Of a stretch of DNA of 47,541 nt, positions 1 to 8,074 are shown one piece after another. A program made the translations under genes and the position numbers. The stretch is from a bacterium. Its GTDB lineage: Bacteria > Krumholzibacteriota > Krumholzibacteriia > JACNKJ01. How positions within the stretch are numbered: the first letter of the stretch is position 1; each line of letters begins with the position of its first letter. The DNA is taken from NCBI GenBank assembly GCA_024231955.1, contig JAAEPZ010000819.1:1-47541 (forward strand), given 5' to 3'. A model generated the notes under the pieces. It saw nothing but the letters and a program-made list of their open reading frames with translations. It was not told where the DNA came from and searched no databases.

Positions 1-95
1 CGAGCCAATCCGTATCTTACCCGCAAAGGGGGAGGAGAACGAGGGCGAGAGTCATTCGAGACCCACAAACTCGAACGATGGATCACCATCGGAAA
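1..95. repeat. Terminal direct repeat, left copy
   Basis: Bases 1-95 are identical to 47447-47541. The two copies are in the same reading frame of the gene that crosses the window ends, so joining them gives one uninterrupted ORF. I read this as the overlap left when a circular or terminally redundant phage genome is assembled as a linear contig, not as a biological repeat. Confidence 0.95.
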
Positions 96-1233
96 GGGAG
101 AGGGAGAGGATTCCAAGGGAAGACCCGTACTCCTAGATGACAATGGTCAGGTGATAGGAGGCGCAGTTCCACGCAGTTGGCAAGGACGCCCCATTGGTAG
201 CGCTTGGCGGGACGATATTTGGCGTCTTGATGACGATGATCTCGCTGGGGGTAAGGGCGGGGCACAAGTCGTCTCCAGTCGTCCGACTCGTGGTCTCCAA
301 GGGGGAGCCGCAGCATATCCAACGAAAATTGATCCGTTCAAGCGCGAGCCGTTCGGTGGCGATGTCGAAGCAGTGCCGATGGAAGTCCCCGCACCCGCAC
401 CTGCTCCGCAACCAGCAATTCCGATACGCAAACATGGTAAGATTCGATCAGAGAAACGTGCTATTGCCTATATGGTGAAGCAAGGATTGGATCCGGGGAC
501 CGCTCAGCGGGTCGCATGGAAGACGGGAAGTAAGCAGAGTGGGTGGTCTAAACTTGATCTCGATCTCGCTGTTAACAACGCGGAATACGACCAACGTGTC
601 ATGCGTAGCGGAAGCAAGAAAAAGAAGATTCGCGGTGAGAAGTACGAACCGTGGGAAGACCAAGTGTGGCGCGATCTTGACGACACGGGTGCAGCCACCG
701 CCCAAGCAATCGCCAACTGGGAACAAGGAATGGGCCCACTGGAAGCCTACAAACGAGCGAAAGAACAATTACAAAGCCGTCTATCTGTGGCACCGAGTAT
801 TCCTGTGTTGAAACTGCGGTCGATGGAAGACATGTTGTCCGACTTGGCTACAGTGTACGCACGTTTGAGTTACCGTGCGGTAAATGCAGCGAACGAACAG
901 GTTGCTGAACATATACACAGGAAGCTCGTGCAATTCGTGGGTTCGGGCGGTGCGCAAGGAGACACTGATGCGTTTCTTGATTGGCTTGATAATCAGGCTG
1001 GCGACTTCTCCGAATCGTATTCTAAGCTGGTGCTTAGGAATGCCATCAACACCGCACACTCGGCAGGACGGAACGAGCAGTTTCGTGATGTACAGCCTAT
1101 ACTGGGATTGAAGTGGCGGTACTTCACAATGGCAGATTCTTCGGTGCGTGACGAACATCTCCCCTATCACAATCTCGTATTCGACGGTGACGAGTCTAAT
1201 GACATGTATAAACCGCCGAACGACCATAACTGA
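1..1233 (+). CDS. Head morphogenesis protein (SPP1 gp7/Mu gpF-like), 3' part of a gene that starts at 45710
   Basis: The frame is open from base 1 and continues the ORF that starts at 45710, giving one protein of 989 residues up to the TGA at 1231-1233. This part starts with a second RWITIG module (window bases about 79-170), then a Lys/Arg-rich linker, then a C-terminal SPP1 gp7/Mu gpF-type domain. That domain family is a minor head protein needed for capsid morphogenesis, often coded next to the portal as here. Family features seen are the helical region around 840-1060, RNAINTAHSAGRNEQF, and the R-x-x-H pattern (VRDEHLPYHN) followed by PPNDHN. The canonical family end is PPN..NCRC. Here the first Cys codon is replaced by TGA, followed in frame by R-C-D-W-V-V (see 1231-1362). 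The Met at 151 is not a real start. One copy of the dispersed 13-bp motif lies at 789-801. Confidence 0.85.
   Translation, partial: RANPYLTRKGGGERGRESFETHKLERWITIGKGEGEDSKGRPVLLDDNGQVIGGAVPRSWQGRPIGSAWRDDIWRLDDDDLAGGKGGAQVVSSRPTRGLQGGAAAYPTKIDPFKREPFGGDVEAVPMEVPAPAPAPQPAIPIRKHGKIRSEKRAIAYMVKQGLDPGTAQRVAWKTGSKQSGWSKLDLDLAVNNAEYDQRVMRSGSKKKKIRGEKYEPWEDQVWRDLDDTGAATAQAIANWEQGMGPLEAYKRAKEQLQSRLSVAPSIPVLKLRSMEDMLSDLATVYARLSYRAVNAANEQVAEHIHRKLVQFVGSGGAQGDTDAFLDWLDNQAGDFSESYSKLVLRNAINTAHSAGRNEQFRDVQPILGLKWRYFTMADSSVRDEHLPYHNLVFDGDESNDMYKPPNDHN
789..801 (+). repeat. Dispersed 13-bp motif (exact)
   Basis: GGCACCGAGTATT inside the head morphogenesis gene, read A-P-S-I. Confidence 0.9.
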
Positions 1234-1362
1234 AGATGCGATTGGGTGGTCGCAGATCCATCCACGCCTACAACCGCTGATCCTTCGCGTCTACCGATTC
1301 CGGCATGGACTGACCCGCCCGGTGGTGTAGGCATCGAAAAGGAGACGATTCATGCCGTATAA
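1231..1362 (+). other. In-frame extension after TGA of the head morphogenesis gene
   Basis: After the TGA at 1231-1233 the same frame stays open for 42 codons to a TAA at 1360-1362. It begins R-C-D-W-V-V, which completes the NCRC-type zinc-binding motif expected at the end of the SPP1 gp7/Mu gpF domain if TGA stands for Cys. The extended frame overlaps the next start (ATG 1352) by 11 bases, the overlap style used throughout this operon. A small hairpin (TGCGA 1237-1241, TCGCA 1250-1254, 8-base loop) lies just downstream of the TGA. Possible causes are a point mutation or sequencing error, readthrough, or recoding. Confidence 0.6.
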
Positions 1363-2695
1363 ATGGAAATACAACAAAGACAAAGGCGAGCTCACTCTTC
1401 TGAATGCCGAAGTCATGTCCTTCGTGCCGGACACTGACCGACCGGATTTCAAGATGAAGAAGGGCGGCGTCGATGCGAAATGGCTCACCGAAGCTGCCAA
1501 CGTGCTGGGAGCGAAGGAGGCCAAAGGTAAGGCCGCATACCTGTTTTTGCGTCACAACGAAGATGGCAAAGCCGCCGACATCGTGGGACGCGTACGAAAT
1601 GCGAAATGGGAGGAGCCGTGGATTCGGGGTGACTACGTTGTCACGAATCCCGAAGTGATAGGCAAACTCGCTCGTGGTGAGTTGCCAGAACGCTCCGCCG
1701 AGTTTCAGTATCCGAATCACAACATCTATGGGTTGTCGCTCACGATGGGCGAGGAAGGTCACTTCTCCGAGGAATTGCCGGCACTCGAACTTGCCGAGAC
1801 CTCGAAGAATAAAGACGAGCTGAGCGAATTGAAGAAGCTCACTGGTGGGAAGGATGCGCCGGCACGCTTGTCGGTGCCGCTCCAAACCACGGAGCGTCTG
1901 ATTGTCGATCAGCCCGAGACCTTGCAGTTGTTTTTCGGACAGCAGGAACCGCAACCCCAAACTCAGTACCCACAACCCGGCCAGGGCAACACACCTGCGC
2001 CGATGGGACAACCTCAAGACCCCATGATGGGAATGGGTCAAGCGATGCCAGGCACGATGGATCAACCGCCTGATGCTGCTGGGATGCATGCCATGATCCT
2101 CGAATTGTCCCGACGTGTAGGGGCAATGGAATCTCAACGCACTCAACAACCCCCACCTGTAGCTCAGCCTCGGCCGATGGAAGCGCCACCGCAGATGCCG
2201 CCACAAGGCGGTCCCCCACAGGGTGGTGGTCCACCGATGCCGGGTGGTCCGCAAAGTCTCCCACAGGGCGGTCTGCCGATGCCGGGCAGGGATCCAAGAC
2301 ATCTGATGACAAAGAAAGGAAGTGATTCCGTGAGTGACGATAATCAAACCACCGAAGATGACAACGCGATATTGCAGTTGCAGGCTCGTCAGATCGACAT
2401 GGAATGGGAGTTGCGTGCCGAACGCGATGCCCGCTCTATGCGTGAGGCCGGTTGCCCGGTGCCTCACGACAAGATTGTCGAAGAGCTGCTGAAACTGCGG
2501 ACGGTCGAGGGCTACAAGCTCAAACTCGAATCGTTCAAGGGTGTCAAAGAAGAGACCGACACACCGGCCGATGATCCCGCCAACGGTGGTGGGGGCACGG
2601 ACGAAGACCGATTCAAAGCGCATTGTCTCAAGGCCGAGGCCGAAGGCAATCCGGTCGACTATGACATCGAGACCTGGAAGAGATGTCGCGCATAG
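1352..2695 (+). CDS. Putative capsid maturation protease / scaffold protein
   Basis: A 447-residue protein starting at ATG 1352 behind the Shine-Dalgarno AAGGAG. The N-terminal half (about 1-160) resembles phage prohead protease/Mu gpI-type proteins: it starts with a short beta-rich segment and has a conserved-looking ERSAEFQYPNHNIYGLSLT stretch followed by an acidic helix. The middle (about 195-330) is low-complexity, rich in Gln, Pro, Met and Gly. The C-terminus is charged and predicted helical, as expected for a scaffold. Position between the head morphogenesis gene and a decoration-like protein, upstream of the capsid gene, supports a protease-scaffold role in procapsid assembly. I cannot point to a catalytic triad with certainty. 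The 489-residue reverse-strand ORF over this gene is a shadow. Confidence 0.55.
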   Translation: MPYKWKYNKDKGELTLLNAEVMSFVPDTDRPDFKMKKGGVDAKWLTEAANVLGAKEAKGKAAYLFLRHNEDGKAADIVGRVRNAKWEEPWIRGDYVVTNPEVIGKLARGELPERSAEFQYPNHNIYGLSLTMGEEGHFSEELPALELAETSKNKDELSELKKLTGGKDAPARLSVPLQTTERLIVDQPETLQLFFGQQEPQPQTQYPQPGQGNTPAPMGQPQDPMMGMGQAMPGTMDQPPDAAGMHAMILELSRRVGAMESQRTQQPPPVAQPRPMEAPPQMPPQGGPPQGGGPPMPGGPQSLPQGGLPMPGRDPRHLMTKKGSDSVSDDNQTTEDDNAILQLQARQIDMEWELRAERDARSMREAGCPVPHDKIVEELLKLRTVEGYKLKLESFKGVKEETDTPADDPANGGGGTDEDRFKAHCLKAEAEGNPVDYDIETWKRCRA

Positions 2696-2769
2696 CGTGC
2701 ATAGCATGGCCGTTTCTCCCCCATTAACACGTTTCAATTATCCCCCGAAGTTATATAGGAAATAGTCAC

Positions 2770-4245
2770 TTGACGGCTGTAGCAGAAAATAGAACCGATG
2801 TGGTGAAGGACGGTGTCACCGCCCATTATCCGATGATTGCCGCTGACGAGATTTTCGTCGGTGAATTGGTGATGATCGGCAAGAATGGTGCGGGAGCCGG
2901 TATCGAAGGGCACGTGTCTCCGCTCATCGGTGCGTCCATAGCGACGTTCGAGTTCCTCGGTGTCTCCGAGGAGAATCAGGATAACAGCGGTGGTGCCTAT
3001 GGTGATCTCGACTGTAAGGTCGGGATCAATGGGCGCACTGTTCGCATGGTGACCTCGGGTGCCGACGACTCGTGGCACGGTCAGACATTCTTCGCCGAAG
3101 ACGGGCAGACCGGTACGATTGTCGCCTCCACCACAAAGATTGCGGTGGGTAAGGTCGCATACGTCGAAAACGCGACTACGGTTTGGGTCAAGTTGTACTC
3201 GGCGAGTGAAAGTGCCGACTTGACCATCGACGGGACCGATGCCGTTACCGGGTCGATTTTCTTCGATCTCGCCGACGATCTGGCTCAGGCTTTCCACTTC
3301 AAGGAGAGTACCAACTACTACATGACGTTCATCACCACAAACTCGTCCGAAGCAATCGAGTTTGGGTTTGGGCGCACGCGGTGGAAGGACGATGTGTACG
3401 CGTCATGGGGTGACGCTAACGACATCTCGATGTGGTGGGACGGAACGAACTTCCGAATCAAGCCGCTGGTCGATGACACCGGCGCCATCATCATTGGCGA
3501 CGGCACGACCGACATGGATGTCCAGATTTACTTGGGGTCCGCGACCGAGTATGTCGACTTCAACATGGGCGACTCCAAGGTGGTGTCCACGGTGCCCATC
3601 GACATCGGCAACGGGACCGGCGGCGCTATGACCGCTTTCGTTCTCGGTTCCGGGATCTCGGGCAATACCACGACCCACGACACGTCCGGGAACTTCATGG
3701 AGTTCAGGTTCGAGAACACCGATGCGGCGAGCGCGACCGAAGCTCGTGGGTGTTACCTGCGCTTGTACAACACGGGTGACGGCACCACCATTCCCGATGG
3801 TGGATCCGATGCCATGCGTATATTTAATACCTTGGGCGGTGCGGGAGCGGGTGGTCACCATGGAGCCCATATCTCGCTGAACTACTCAGGTGCCAATGCC
3901 GCAACCTCGGGCCTCGCCTGTGCTTCGCGGCACACCTTCCATCTGCCCGACCGTGCGGTATCAGTCGGAACGTCGGCGGCGGTCATGGGCGAAGTTTATC
4001 TTGATGGCACGAGCGCCGTTCCCACGGGTGTGACCGCGTGCTTTTACGCTTGCGTGTCGGGTGGCGATGCTACTTCTCGGCAGGCTATCGTCAACGTGAT
4101 GAACATCGCGGGTGAAGTTGCCAACAAGGCGGGTGCTGACATGGTTTGTAACGCAGACGTGACTGGCGGTGGAGCCGCTGCCACCGGCGGATTCCAGATC
4201 AGAGTTAACGGTGTACAGAAGTGGGTTGCCACTTACGACATCTAG
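2770..4245 (+). CDS. Capsid decoration-like protein with long C-terminal extension
   Basis: A 491-residue protein with a TTG start at 2770 (weak AGGA upstream). Residues 1 to about 150 look like the small capsid decoration family (DUF2190-type): a compact beta-rich domain with the pattern IFVGELVMIGKNGAGAGIEG and PLIGASIATFEFLGVSEEN. The remaining 340 residues are Gly/Thr/Asp-rich beta-structured sequence with phrases such as MWWDGTNFRIKP and WVATYDI, like the repeats seen in phage fibres and surface appendages. I infer a decoration protein carrying a surface-exposed fibre or binding domain. It is followed by a 61-base gap without a visible terminator. Function of the extension is unknown. 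Confidence 0.5.
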   Translation: MTAVAENRTDVVKDGVTAHYPMIAADEIFVGELVMIGKNGAGAGIEGHVSPLIGASIATFEFLGVSEENQDNSGGAYGDLDCKVGINGRTVRMVTSGADDSWHGQTFFAEDGQTGTIVASTTKIAVGKVAYVENATTVWVKLYSASESADLTIDGTDAVTGSIFFDLADDLAQAFHFKESTNYYMTFITTNSSEAIEFGFGRTRWKDDVYASWGDANDISMWWDGTNFRIKPLVDDTGAIIIGDGTTDMDVQIYLGSATEYVDFNMGDSKVVSTVPIDIGNGTGGAMTAFVLGSGISGNTTTHDTSGNFMEFRFENTDAASATEARGCYLRLYNTGDGTTIPDGGSDAMRIFNTLGGAGAGGHHGAHISLNYSGANAATSGLACASRHTFHLPDRAVSVGTSAAVMGEVYLDGTSAVPTGVTACFYACVSGGDATSRQAIVNVMNIAGEVANKAGADMVCNADVTGGGAAATGGFQIRVNGVQKWVATYDI

Positions 4246-4306
4246 AATAATAACCCCCTCCTCCCTTTCACGGTTGGACGCCACCACAAGAACGGACATT
4301 AGAACC

Positions 4307-4960
4307 ATGATAACGCGCAAGATCAAAGTTAACGACCTGCTCACTCAACGAGATGCGTTTCTCGCATTCGCCGGACGCCCCGAGCTGCCTTCGGGCGCCG
4401 GGATGCGGGTACTGCGCCTCAAGGATGCGATTGCCAAGGAGCTGGAGCATGTCGATGCCCTGCGAAAGAAGGCAATCAAGAAGTGGGGAGTCAAGAAGGA
4501 CAACGGCGAATACACCATGCCGGAGCCTCAGACGGAGAACTTCGACAAGCTCGATTCTCACTTCCTGGAGTTGGCGAGCATCAAGGTGCCGATCAGCGTG
4601 CGGAATAAGATCGTGATTAGCACGGATGTTCCGTGCGCTACCTCGGTGCTTGAGCTGTATAAGGCCTTTATAACTGTAGTCGTCCCGCCGGGACAGGACG
4701 AGGAGGAGTTCGATGTCGAAGAGGACGAAGGTGACGACTCTCCCGAGGCCGTTACCGGTGACGAAGAAACCGAGTCTTCTGAAGAGACTGCTGTCGAGGA
4801 AAGCTCGGTTGCAATGGAACTCGATGCGCTCCGAGAAGCAGTCGCTGACGTTGGAGGAGGCGGCGACAACGGCTCTGGAGACGCTCCTACCCTCAAAGTC
4901 GACAAACGCGACAATAGAAAGAGGAAACGCAAACGTCGCCGGCGTAGACAGCCCAATTAA
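4307..4960 (+). CDS. Hypothetical head-region protein with acidic linker and basic tail
   Basis: I do not recognise this 217-residue protein. I chose ATG 4307 (MITRKIKVNDLLTQRD) because it follows a short leader with AACGGAC, and because the open frame upstream of it is the reverse-composition overlap with the previous gene. Residues 1-115 are predicted mostly helical (VLRLKDAIAKELEHVDALRKKAIKK). About 130-165 is very acidic (EEEFDVEEDEGDD, EETESSEET), and the last 20 residues are almost all Lys/Arg. Such a charge-segregated protein could bind DNA or the capsid interior. The gene lies between the decoration-like protein and membrane proteins, so a virion or assembly role is likely but not shown. 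Confidence 0.6.
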   Translation: MITRKIKVNDLLTQRDAFLAFAGRPELPSGAGMRVLRLKDAIAKELEHVDALRKKAIKKWGVKKDNGEYTMPEPQTENFDKLDSHFLELASIKVPISVRNKIVISTDVPCATSVLELYKAFITVVVPPGQDEEEFDVEEDEGDDSPEAVTGDEETESSEETAVEESSVAMELDALREAVADVGGGGDNGSGDAPTLKVDKRDNRKRKRKRRRRRQPN

Positions 4961-5006
4961 CTTCCAGGCCCCCCACGTCCCCACCCACTCACATGGAGAG
5001 TCAACC

Positions 5007-5441
5007 TTGGCCAATCCCACTACGGACTACGATCCCGGCAGGTACCTGCCGAAGGTTAACAAGAAGGCGACCGATGCCGAAGCGAAAGCGGCGGCGGCGC
5101 TAACGGCGCTGGGCGCGGCCCAGACCGACATCATCCAGTTGCAGAATCGTCAAAAGCATCTAATCGCGCTAGTCGCCAATCAGCCGCAGGTATCGTACAA
5201 GAAGATGGAAAACGGTACCAATATTCTGATCTGGCGCGTATCGGGACCCAAAGAACCGTTACGCGAAATCTGCGTTGCTGCGCTGCCGGATGGCAATGTG
5301 GTGGGCTACTGCCCGCAGGACACGCCCGAACCCGCCGAATCTGAAGTTGCGCCGGTCGCGGATAACACCGTGGAAGTCGATACTTTATCTGCATTCGAGG
5401 AAGAAGTCAAAGGGATCCCGCCCGCACCGTCTACTGACTAG
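5007..5441 (+). CDS. Hypothetical protein with coiled coil
   Basis: A 144-residue product from a TTG start at 5007, placed by the GGAGAG six bases upstream and by the fact that the longer frame from 4713 only mirrors the acidic/basic coding of the upstream gene. The N-terminus carries an Ala-rich helical stretch (DAEAKAAAALTALGAAQTDI) suited to a coiled coil. A central part follows with a small beta-like segment (KMENGTNILIWRVSG), and the C-terminus is acidic and Pro-rich. No family recognised. It is coded in the head operon just before three envelope proteins. Confidence 0.5.
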   Translation: MANPTTDYDPGRYLPKVNKKATDAEAKAAAALTALGAAQTDIIQLQNRQKHLIALVANQPQVSYKKMENGTNILIWRVSGPKEPLREICVAALPDGNVVGYCPQDTPEPAESEVAPVADNTVEVDTLSAFEEEVKGIPPAPSTD

Positions 5442-5487
5442 GCACTAATCACGCCAACTCCCTAACCCATTCAAGGAGAGAATCGCC

Positions 5488-5988
5488 ATGACGGATACAA
5501 CCCATGAGCCGCCCAAGGACAAAGTGATAGCGTCTCAAACCGCGACGGTCGGTGGGATGATCTGTCCACTGGGCCTGCAATCGGCAGCCTGCACACCCTC
5601 CGTCCGTTCCCCTCGGCGTCCAATTCTTCGGGGGTTGCGGGGTGTGTTATGGCTGCTTAAACGCTTTAAGATCCTTAACACGCCTGCGGGTGCCGTGGGA
5701 TTGGGCATCGTCCTGATAGCTGGATCCTGGGGCTACATCGAGTGGCGAGCAAGATCGGCCGCCCATCACGTTGAGGCACCGAGTATTTCCGTTCCCGCGC
5801 ACCCCGGCCGGGTTCGCACGGTGTACCGAATCGACCCGCAAGGTGCGGAGTTCGCTGCGCTCCTGGCCGATATGTATAATGATGAAATTCAATATGGCAA
5901 CTGGCGTGGATGCCACCTCGAACGATACGAGGAGATACTGAGGAGACAGCATGCGGCTTATCTCGATGCTTCTGATTCTACTGATTAG
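5488..5988 (+). CDS. Single-span membrane protein (possible inner-membrane spanin or virion protein)
   Basis: A 166-residue protein with a strong ribosome site (AAGGAGAG) before ATG 5488. A cytoplasmic-looking, Arg-rich N-terminal 65 residues lead into one hydrophobic helix at about 67-85 (AVGLGIVLIAGSWGYIEW). A 80-residue outer domain ends in a charged helix. The 3' end overlaps the lipoprotein gene at 5951 by 38 bases in another frame. A membrane protein overlapping a lipoprotein is the usual layout of i-spanin/o-spanin pairs, which fuse inner and outer membranes at lysis. However, the long N-terminal domain is unlike typical i-spanins, and the genes sit inside the head operon. Contains motif copy 5775-5787. 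Confidence 0.6.
   Translation: MTDTTHEPPKDKVIASQTATVGGMICPLGLQSAACTPSVRSPRRPILRGLRGVLWLLKRFKILNTPAGAVGLGIVLIAGSWGYIEWRARSAAHHVEAPSISVPAHPGRVRTVYRIDPQGAEFAALLADMYNDEIQYGNWRGCHLERYEEILRRQHAAYLDASDSTD
5775..5787 (+). repeat. Dispersed 13-bp motif (exact)
   Basis: GGCACCGAGTATT inside the single-span membrane protein gene, read E-A-P-S-I-S. Preceded by TTGA, as in several other copies. Confidence 0.9.
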
Positions 5989-6445
5989 CGCCGGATGTGG
6001 CGGTGCCAGTTGGGTCGTCTCTTTTGATCCGGTAACCGGTCAGTGGACCATGATCAATGAGACCGAAGGGACTCGTTATGGGGCCATTGGGGCTGACGAA
6101 TATGAAGCGCTCTTGAACGTCGCTATTTCACGTTCTAGGGTCGATGAACCGGATCAGGCACCAATAAGCCCAGATGAGATTGAACGGGCCTACAATCTCC
6201 AAGGAGAAGCTAATTTACAGATTCGCCGAGGACAACTGTCTGAGGCGCACGACGCAGGGATGAGAGCCAGGTCGATACTCGGGCACGCTCTGCGCTGCTC
6301 TGACGACGGTCAGACAGTCCAGACTCAGCGCGTTCGAGTCGACTTGGACACTCCTGAGATCGAATCAGTTTTGGATCACGCTGCTACGGGATTCGGAGAA
6401 TTAGATGCGCTCACAGATTCCGAACAAGGGACCAACGGTCGCTGA
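5951..6445 (+). CDS. Putative lipoprotein (possible outer-membrane spanin-like)
   Basis: A 164-residue protein whose first 18 residues are a lipoprotein signal peptide: MRLISMLLILLISAGCGG, with Cys16 as the expected lipidated residue. The mature part has no recognised domain, with a Trp-containing start (WVVSFDPVTGQWTM) and later helical segments. It overlaps the upstream membrane protein by 38 bases and the downstream one by 41 bases, so the three are translated as a unit. Lipidation suggests anchoring in an envelope membrane. With its neighbour it could form a spanin pair, but it is longer than most o-spanins. No host assignment follows from this alone. Confidence 0.6.
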   Translation: MRLISMLLILLISAGCGGASWVVSFDPVTGQWTMINETEGTRYGAIGADEYEALLNVAISRSRVDEPDQAPISPDEIERAYNLQGEANLQIRRGQLSEAHDAGMRARSILGHALRCSDDGQTVQTQRVRVDLDTPEIESVLDHAATGFGELDALTDSEQGTNGR

Positions 6446-7244
6446 AGCGATATTGGTGATAATTGCGATTGTCGGCTTGCTTTTGATTGTCATATCATTG
6501 GCAAATTGTGGGGTGACGTCTGAGGACATCGCCACCCAGATGGCTTTGGCGCAGGAGCAGGTCGCAATTCAAGAACAGGAGGAGGCGTTACAACTCGCTC
6601 GGAGTGCCATGATCACCGATCTCGATACTGCACGTCAACATCTATCGCGTACCATTGTCGGGTTGCGTGGGATGATTGATAACGGTTTGGAAGTAGAAGA
6701 CGAGCCGGAAGCGCGAATGTACCTTGTTCAACTAGAATCGTGTGCTGTGGAGATGGACCGCATCTATAAGGGGTTGGTGGAGGCCGAGACGCTGTCTACT
6801 GAATTGCTCGAAAGCAGTCGGCGTAACCTGATTGGTGTCCAAGAAAATCTCGCTGAACTTGAGCAGAAGACGTGGTTTGCTGATGTCATGGACTCCGCAA
6901 TTGGTGCAGTGTCCGACCAGTTTACCAAACCTTTGGAGACGCTGACTGATGTCGTCACGCTGTTAGGATCCGATAAAGACGAGGCACCTATTCCCGAGAA
7001 AGACAACACGGTTAAGAAGGTGGCTGGCGTTGGTGGCAGTGCCGCTGCGATCCTGATTGCGTGGTATATGAAAAAGAAGGGCGGGCAGGTATTGGATGGG
7101 GTCCGGACGGGCTGGCAAGGAGTTAAAGCGGCGGGCCGAGTTGCGGCCCGAGCTGTGCAAGATCACGGTGTTCCCTTGTTAAACAAACTTCACACTAAAC
7201 CAGCGGCGGACCGTCGCGTAAAATCTGAGGATCCTAATGCCTAA
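6405..7244 (+). CDS. Membrane protein with long coiled coil
   Basis: A 279-residue product starting within the end of the lipoprotein gene. Residues 14-34 (AEAILVIIAIVGLLLIVISLA) form a transmembrane helix. About 45-165 is a long heptad-like, Glu/Gln/Leu-rich coiled coil (MALAQEQVAIQEQEEALQL). A second hydrophobic segment (VAGVGGSAAAILIAWYM) near 205-222 precedes a Lys/Arg-rich C-terminus. No family recognised. It closes a group of three envelope-directed proteins embedded between head genes. They may serve lysis, or be virion-associated membrane-active proteins. The stop region overlaps the next gene by 8 bases. Confidence 0.6.
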   Translation: MRSQIPNKGPTVAEAILVIIAIVGLLLIVISLANCGVTSEDIATQMALAQEQVAIQEQEEALQLARSAMITDLDTARQHLSRTIVGLRGMIDNGLEVEDEPEARMYLVQLESCAVEMDRIYKGLVEAETLSTELLESSRRNLIGVQENLAELEQKTWFADVMDSAIGAVSDQFTKPLETLTDVVTLLGSDKDEAPIPEKDNTVKKVAGVGGSAAAILIAWYMKKKGGQVLDGVRTGWQGVKAAGRVAARAVQDHGVPLLNKLHTKPAADRRVKSEDPNA

Positions 7245-8058
7245 CCAACCACACCTGACGTATCGAGAACACGTGAACCGTCAATTGAGTGAGACGGAAG
7301 TCGCAATTTTGCACACACTCGGCATGCCGTATTCGACTGCAACGGGAACAACGGAATCGGCAATTTGGCCGCACGCCTCGGGGGGTCGTGGTTTGAAGCC
7401 GTCGACGAACACACAGTTCTATGCTTCAAGCGCAAGTGCCGATGACGATGCGACGGGGACAGGTGCACGCACTCTCACGTTGGCGATTCTCGATGAAGAC
7501 GGGGACATCACCTGGGAAACCGTCACGATGGACGGTCAGAATGCAGTCACGATAACTGCGCAAGGGATTTGCGTTTTGCTTGCTGAGGTCGCAACTGCCG
7601 GATCGGGTGGAGTCAATGCTGGCATCATCTATATCGGTTCGGACAGTACGCCGGCATCCGGCGTGCAGATTCCCGGTGTATGTGTCTCGGTATTCGAGGC
7701 GGGTGCTAACCGTGGTGTGCCGTCGCATATCACCATTCCCACCACGATGCCTGTGCCATTCGAGTCTGGAGGCACTGAGAAGACAGTCAAGTACGCAATG
7801 TTTACAGAGGTCGAAGCGTTCTGTGCCTCGGCAGATGCTACTATTCGTACAGGTTTGATGAAGGGCTACCATCGTGAATCGCTCACTGGCCTGTGGCATC
7901 AAGACATTTTCCTGCCTGTCGGTACGGGGAGTCAGGCGGGCTATCGTAAAGAGACCAAGCTCAGTCCGGGCGAGAGTCTCGAATTAACGGGTCTCGCTAA
8001 TTCTGGGACTCTTCGTATCGGTGTAGTGCCGGAACTACTGGTAGTACACACCATCTAA
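7237..8058 (+). CDS. Virion structural protein, beta-rich
   Basis: A 273-residue protein immediately upstream of the capsid gene. Its middle has the pattern GTGARTLTLAILDEDGDITW, then ETVTMDGQNAVTIT, then GGVNAGIIYIGSD. This is a recurring layout in phage structural proteins, where an ordered beta sheet describes 'linear shift / multiplicative change' strands. The rest is Thr/Gly/Ser-rich with no transmembrane segment. Place and composition support a capsid-associated or internal virion protein. The precise role is unknown. Confidence 0.55.
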   Translation: MPNQPHLTYREHVNRQLSETEVAILHTLGMPYSTATGTTESAIWPHASGGRGLKPSTNTQFYASSASADDDATGTGARTLTLAILDEDGDITWETVTMDGQNAVTITAQGICVLLAEVATAGSGGVNAGIIYIGSDSTPASGVQIPGVCVSVFEAGANRGVPSHITIPTTMPVPFESGGTEKTVKYAMFTEVEAFCASADATIRTGLMKGYHRESLTGLWHQDIFLPVGTGSQAGYRKETKLSPGESLELTGLANSGTLRIGVVPELLVVHTI

Positions 8059-8074
8059 GAAAGGCTTCATTGCC

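Noticed and set aside
1231..1254. Selenocysteine insertion element (SECIS) after the TGA
   Set aside because: The hairpin is short (5 bp), closer to the TGA than bacterial SECIS loops, and no selenocysteine machinery is in the window.
1268..2737. 489-residue reverse-strand ORF
   Set aside because: It is fully antisense to the protease/scaffold gene, has Arg/His/Leu-rich low-quality sequence and no neighbours on that strand.
4713..5006. Longer start (MSKRTKV) for the gene ending at 5441
   Set aside because: This part is the shifted-frame image of the acidic and basic coding of the upstream gene; TTG 5007 has a proper ribosome site.
4268..5020. 250-residue reverse-strand ORF
   Set aside because: Antisense shadow of the 4307-4960 gene within a rightward operon.
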